Of a stretch of 7,323 nt of DNA, positions 5,459 through 7,323 are shown piece after piece. The translations under genes were made by a program, and so were the position numbers. The notes under the pieces are model-generated. The model did not search any database. It was not told where the DNA came from and worked only from the letters and a program-made list of their open reading frames with translations. Positions within the stretch are counted from its first letter, which is position 1; each line of letters starts with the position of its first letter. The stretch is from an uncultured Eubacteriales bacterium (GTDB lineage: Bacteria; Bacillota_A; Clostridia; Oscillospirales; CAG-272), in the NCBI GenBank assembly GCA_900555345.1, contig USKS01000068.1, positions 1 to 7,323 of the forward strand. Direction: 5' to 3'.

Positions 5459-6490
5459 TCATATCAGAGACGAAAGCGCCGCGTCAAACTCTTTAAGTGT
5501 TGCGGCGCGGTTCATAAGGTCGCGCACCTCCGGTGCGCCTCTCATTCCTTTTATAAAATGTGCGGCTCTGCCGCGTGAAAGCTTTATTCCCGCTTCCTCA
5601 CCGTACAGCTTTACTATTTCGCGCACAAATTCTCTTGCGGTCTCAATGCGCGCGGCGTTGTCGGGAGCACAGAAGTCTTTCCCCGCCGCTGCCGTCTTTA
5701 TTTCTTCAAACAGCCACGGATCGCCGAGAGCGGCGCGACCTATCATAAGTGCGTCGCATCCGGTATACTCCGCCATTTTTGCTGCATCCTCTGCGGATGA
5801 AATATCTCCGTTGCCGACAACCTTTACCTCCGGCGGCAGTGTGCGGCGCACATCGCGTATAATATCAAGATCTATACCCGGGCGGTACATCTGCTCGCGG
5901 GTTCTGGCGTGCACCGTTACAACGCCGGCACCCTCAGCGGCGCAGGCGGAAGCTATCTCCACGGCGTTTTTCTCGGCATCGTTTCTGCCCGCGCGGATCT
6001 TTACGCTCACTCCGACGCCCGTGCCGGACAGCGCCTCGTACACGCGGGAAACTATCTTTCTGCACGTTTCCGGCGACTGCATGAGCGCCGATCCGTCACC
6101 CGAGGTCACGATTTTCTTGACCGGGCAGCCCATATTTATGTCAATAAAAGCGGGCTTTTCTTCGTACCGGCAGCCATCAAAGCTGCCCTCGGCAAGCATT
6201 TTAGCCGCTTTTGCCATAGTCTCCGGCTCATGACCGAAGATCTGCAGCGCTATGGGGGCATCCCCCGCAGGTATCTGCGACAAAAGCGCGGTCTTTCTGT
6301 CTCCGAAGCACATTGCCTTTGCGGAGATCATCTCGGAAACCGCCCGGTCTGCCCCGTAACGTCTGCAAAGAAGCCTGAACGGGTGATCAGTAAATCCCGC
6401 CATCGGCGCAAGTATCAACGGCTTGCCCGCAAGCGCGCGCAAATTATACTCTGCGGTCCCGGCAGGACTGCTATCCGTGCTTTTTTCCAT
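5459..6490 (-). CDS. dus: tRNA-dihydrouridine synthase (DusB/NifR3-like)
   Basis: This 343-residue FMN enzyme reduces a uridine in the tRNA D-loop to dihydrouridine using NADPH. The TIM-barrel landmarks are in place: LAPMAGFTDHPFR (about 27-39) for FMN binding, ALQIFGHEP (81-89), DINMGCPVKKI (117-127) with the catalytic Cys122, VKIRAGR with Lys164 (163-169), VHARTREQMY with His194 (193-202), GNGDI (227-231) and MIGRAALGDPWLF (249-261) at the phosphate site. A helical C-terminal domain follows. I start at the ATG at 6490, which comes one base after the lepA stop and has GAGG (6500-6497) at 6-nt spacing. An upstream ATG at 6502 would add only MRTD and lacks a ribosome binding site. A longer open frame reaching 6637 lies inside lepA and is a shadow. 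It is probably co-transcribed with lepA. The exact Dus subfamily is less certain than the enzyme class. Confidence 0.93.
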   Translation of the reverse strand: MEKSTDSSPAGTAEYNLRALAGKPLILAPMAGFTDHPFRLLCRRYGADRAVSEMISAKAMCFGDRKTALLSQIPAGDAPIALQIFGHEPETMAKAAKMLAEGSFDGCRYEEKPAFIDINMGCPVKKIVTSGDGSALMQSPETCRKIVSRVYEALSGTGVGVSVKIRAGRNDAEKNAVEIASACAAEGAGVVTVHARTREQMYRPGIDLDIIRDVRRTLPPEVKVVGNGDISSAEDAAKMAEYTGCDALMIGRAALGDPWLFEEIKTAAAGKDFCAPDNAARIETAREFVREIVKLYGEEAGIKLSRGRAAHFIKGMRGAPEVRDLMNRAATLKEFDAALSSLI

Positions 6491-6491
6491 A

Positions 6492-7323
6492 TCAGTCCTC
6501 ATCAAGCTTGAGCACAGCCATGAACGCCTCGGGAGACACCTGCACGCTGCCGAGCTGACGCATTTTCTTTTTGCCTTCCTTTTGCTTTTCCAAAAGCTTT
6601 TTCTTTCTTGTGATATCGCCGCCGTAGCACTTGGCAAGCACGTCCTTGCGCAGCGCTTTTACCGTCTCTCTCGCAATTATCTTTGAGCCTATCGCCGCCT
6701 GAATGGGAACTTCGAACAGCTGACGCGGTATATTTTCTTTAAGCTTTTCGGCAATCCTTCTCGCCCTTGCGTATGCCTTGTCCTTGTGGACGATGAACGT
6801 GAGCGCGTCCACAACGTCGCCGTTGAGCATAAAGTCAAGCTTTACAAGCTCGCTGGGCTCGTAGCCCTTTATTTCGTAATCAAGGGAGGCATATCCCTTG
6901 GAACGGCTTTTCAGCGCGTCAAAAAAATCGTATATGATCTCGTTCAGCGGCAGATCGTAATGAAGCTCCACACGCTCGGTGTCTATATACTTCATATCAA
7001 TAAATGTACCGCGCCTGTCCTGGCAAAGGTCCATTATGCCGCCCACATACTCGGCGGGGGTTATGATATTTGCGCTGACGACCGGCTCTGCCGCAAACTC
7101 TATTTCATCCGGCGCGGGATAGTTGGATGGGTTGTCAACGTGCACGACCTCGCCGTCGCGCTTGGTGACCTCATATATAACGCTGGGCGCTGTGGTGATT
7201 ATATCAAGATTGAATTCTCTCTCCAGCCGCTCTTCGATTATCTCCATGTGGAGAAGTCCGAGAAAGCCGCAACGGAATCCGAAGCCGAGCGCCGCCGAAG
7301 TCTCAGGTTCAAACACGAGAGCC
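6492..7323 (-). CDS. lepA: Elongation factor 4 (LepA), C-terminal part
   Basis: The frame enters from beyond the right edge and gives about 276 C-terminal residues of a protein that is usually near 600. LepA is a ribosome-bound GTPase related to EF-G that acts on translocated or stalled ribosomes. The visible part begins [18 protein letters not shown] and continues [19 protein letters not shown], a hallmark of LepA. It then runs through the EF-G-like domain ([36 protein letters not shown]) into the LepA-specific C-terminal domain with [46 protein letters not shown] and [20 protein letters not shown]. The GTPase domain is off the window. The C-terminus is of normal extent. dus starts one base after its stop. 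Confidence 0.97.
   Translation of the reverse strand, partial: ALVFEPETSAALGFGFRCGFLGLLHMEIIEERLEREFNLDIITTAPSVIYEVTKRDGEVVHVDNPSNYPAPDEIEFAAEPVVSANIITPAEYVGGIMDLCQDRRGTFIDMKYIDTERVELHYDLPLNEIIYDFFDALKSRSKGYASLDYEIKGYEPSELVKLDFMLNGDVVDALTFIVHKDKAYARARRIAEKLKENIPRQLFEVPIQAAIGSKIIARETVKALRKDVLAKCYGGDITRKKKLLEKQKEGKKKMRQLGSVQVSPEAFMAVLKLDED

Noticed and set aside
5382..6233. A 283-codon plus-strand frame opposite dus
   Set aside because: It is the antisense shadow of a gene with complete Dus motifs. The protein is low-complexity (Ser/Ala-rich), and the frame starts within the hydrolase gene.
6491..6637. An N-terminal extension of dus by 49 codons
   Set aside because: The extra residues are lepA sequence in another frame, rich in Arg, Ser and Cys. 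A good ribosome binding site supports the ATG at 6490.

Overview
This window carries the 3' half of a type I-C (Dvulg-type) CRISPR-Cas locus with its array, followed by three genes unrelated to CRISPR. The strong Shine-Dalgarno sites, tight gene overlaps, moderately high GC and a lepA-dus pair suggest a Gram-positive Bacillota lineage, probably a clostridial one. That taxonomic guess is inference only.

Positions 1-3444 (+) are a compact operon in the standard I-C order: the end of cas8c, then cas7c, cas4, cas1 and cas2. Gaps or overlaps are 3 nt, -11 nt, -4 nt and 9 nt. cas3, cas5c and the rest of cas8c must lie upstream of the window. Inside the cas8c frame, an almost perfect ribosome binding site (AAGGAGG, 200-206) sits 7 nt before an in-frame ATG at 214. 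This fits the independently translated small subunit Cas11c known from I-C systems. Cas8c, Cas11c and Cas7c are the interference part (Cascade). Cas4, Cas1 and Cas2 are the adaptation part.

Positions 3445-3618 are the leader, with several inverted repeats. Positions 3619-4506 hold the array: 13 full repeats, 13 spacers of 34-38 nt and a decayed terminal repeat. The array runs in the same direction as the cas genes. The five leader-proximal repeats are followed by A where the eight older ones are followed by T, so the array appears to preserve the moment when the duplicated repeat changed. One older repeat has lost its first G, and one spacer is unusually long.

Positions 4507-4656 are intergenic and carry a probable promoter for an SGNH/GDSL-type hydrolase gene (4657-5412, +). 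A strong bidirectional terminator hairpin (5426-5456) separates that gene from a minus-strand pair: dus, a tRNA-dihydrouridine synthase (5459-6490), translated just after the end of lepA (elongation factor 4; its 5' part is outside the window).

I see no unknown multi-gene system. The points most worth checking are the internal cas11c start, the two-class repeat polymorphism, and an 11-bp sequence shared by the two flanks of the array.
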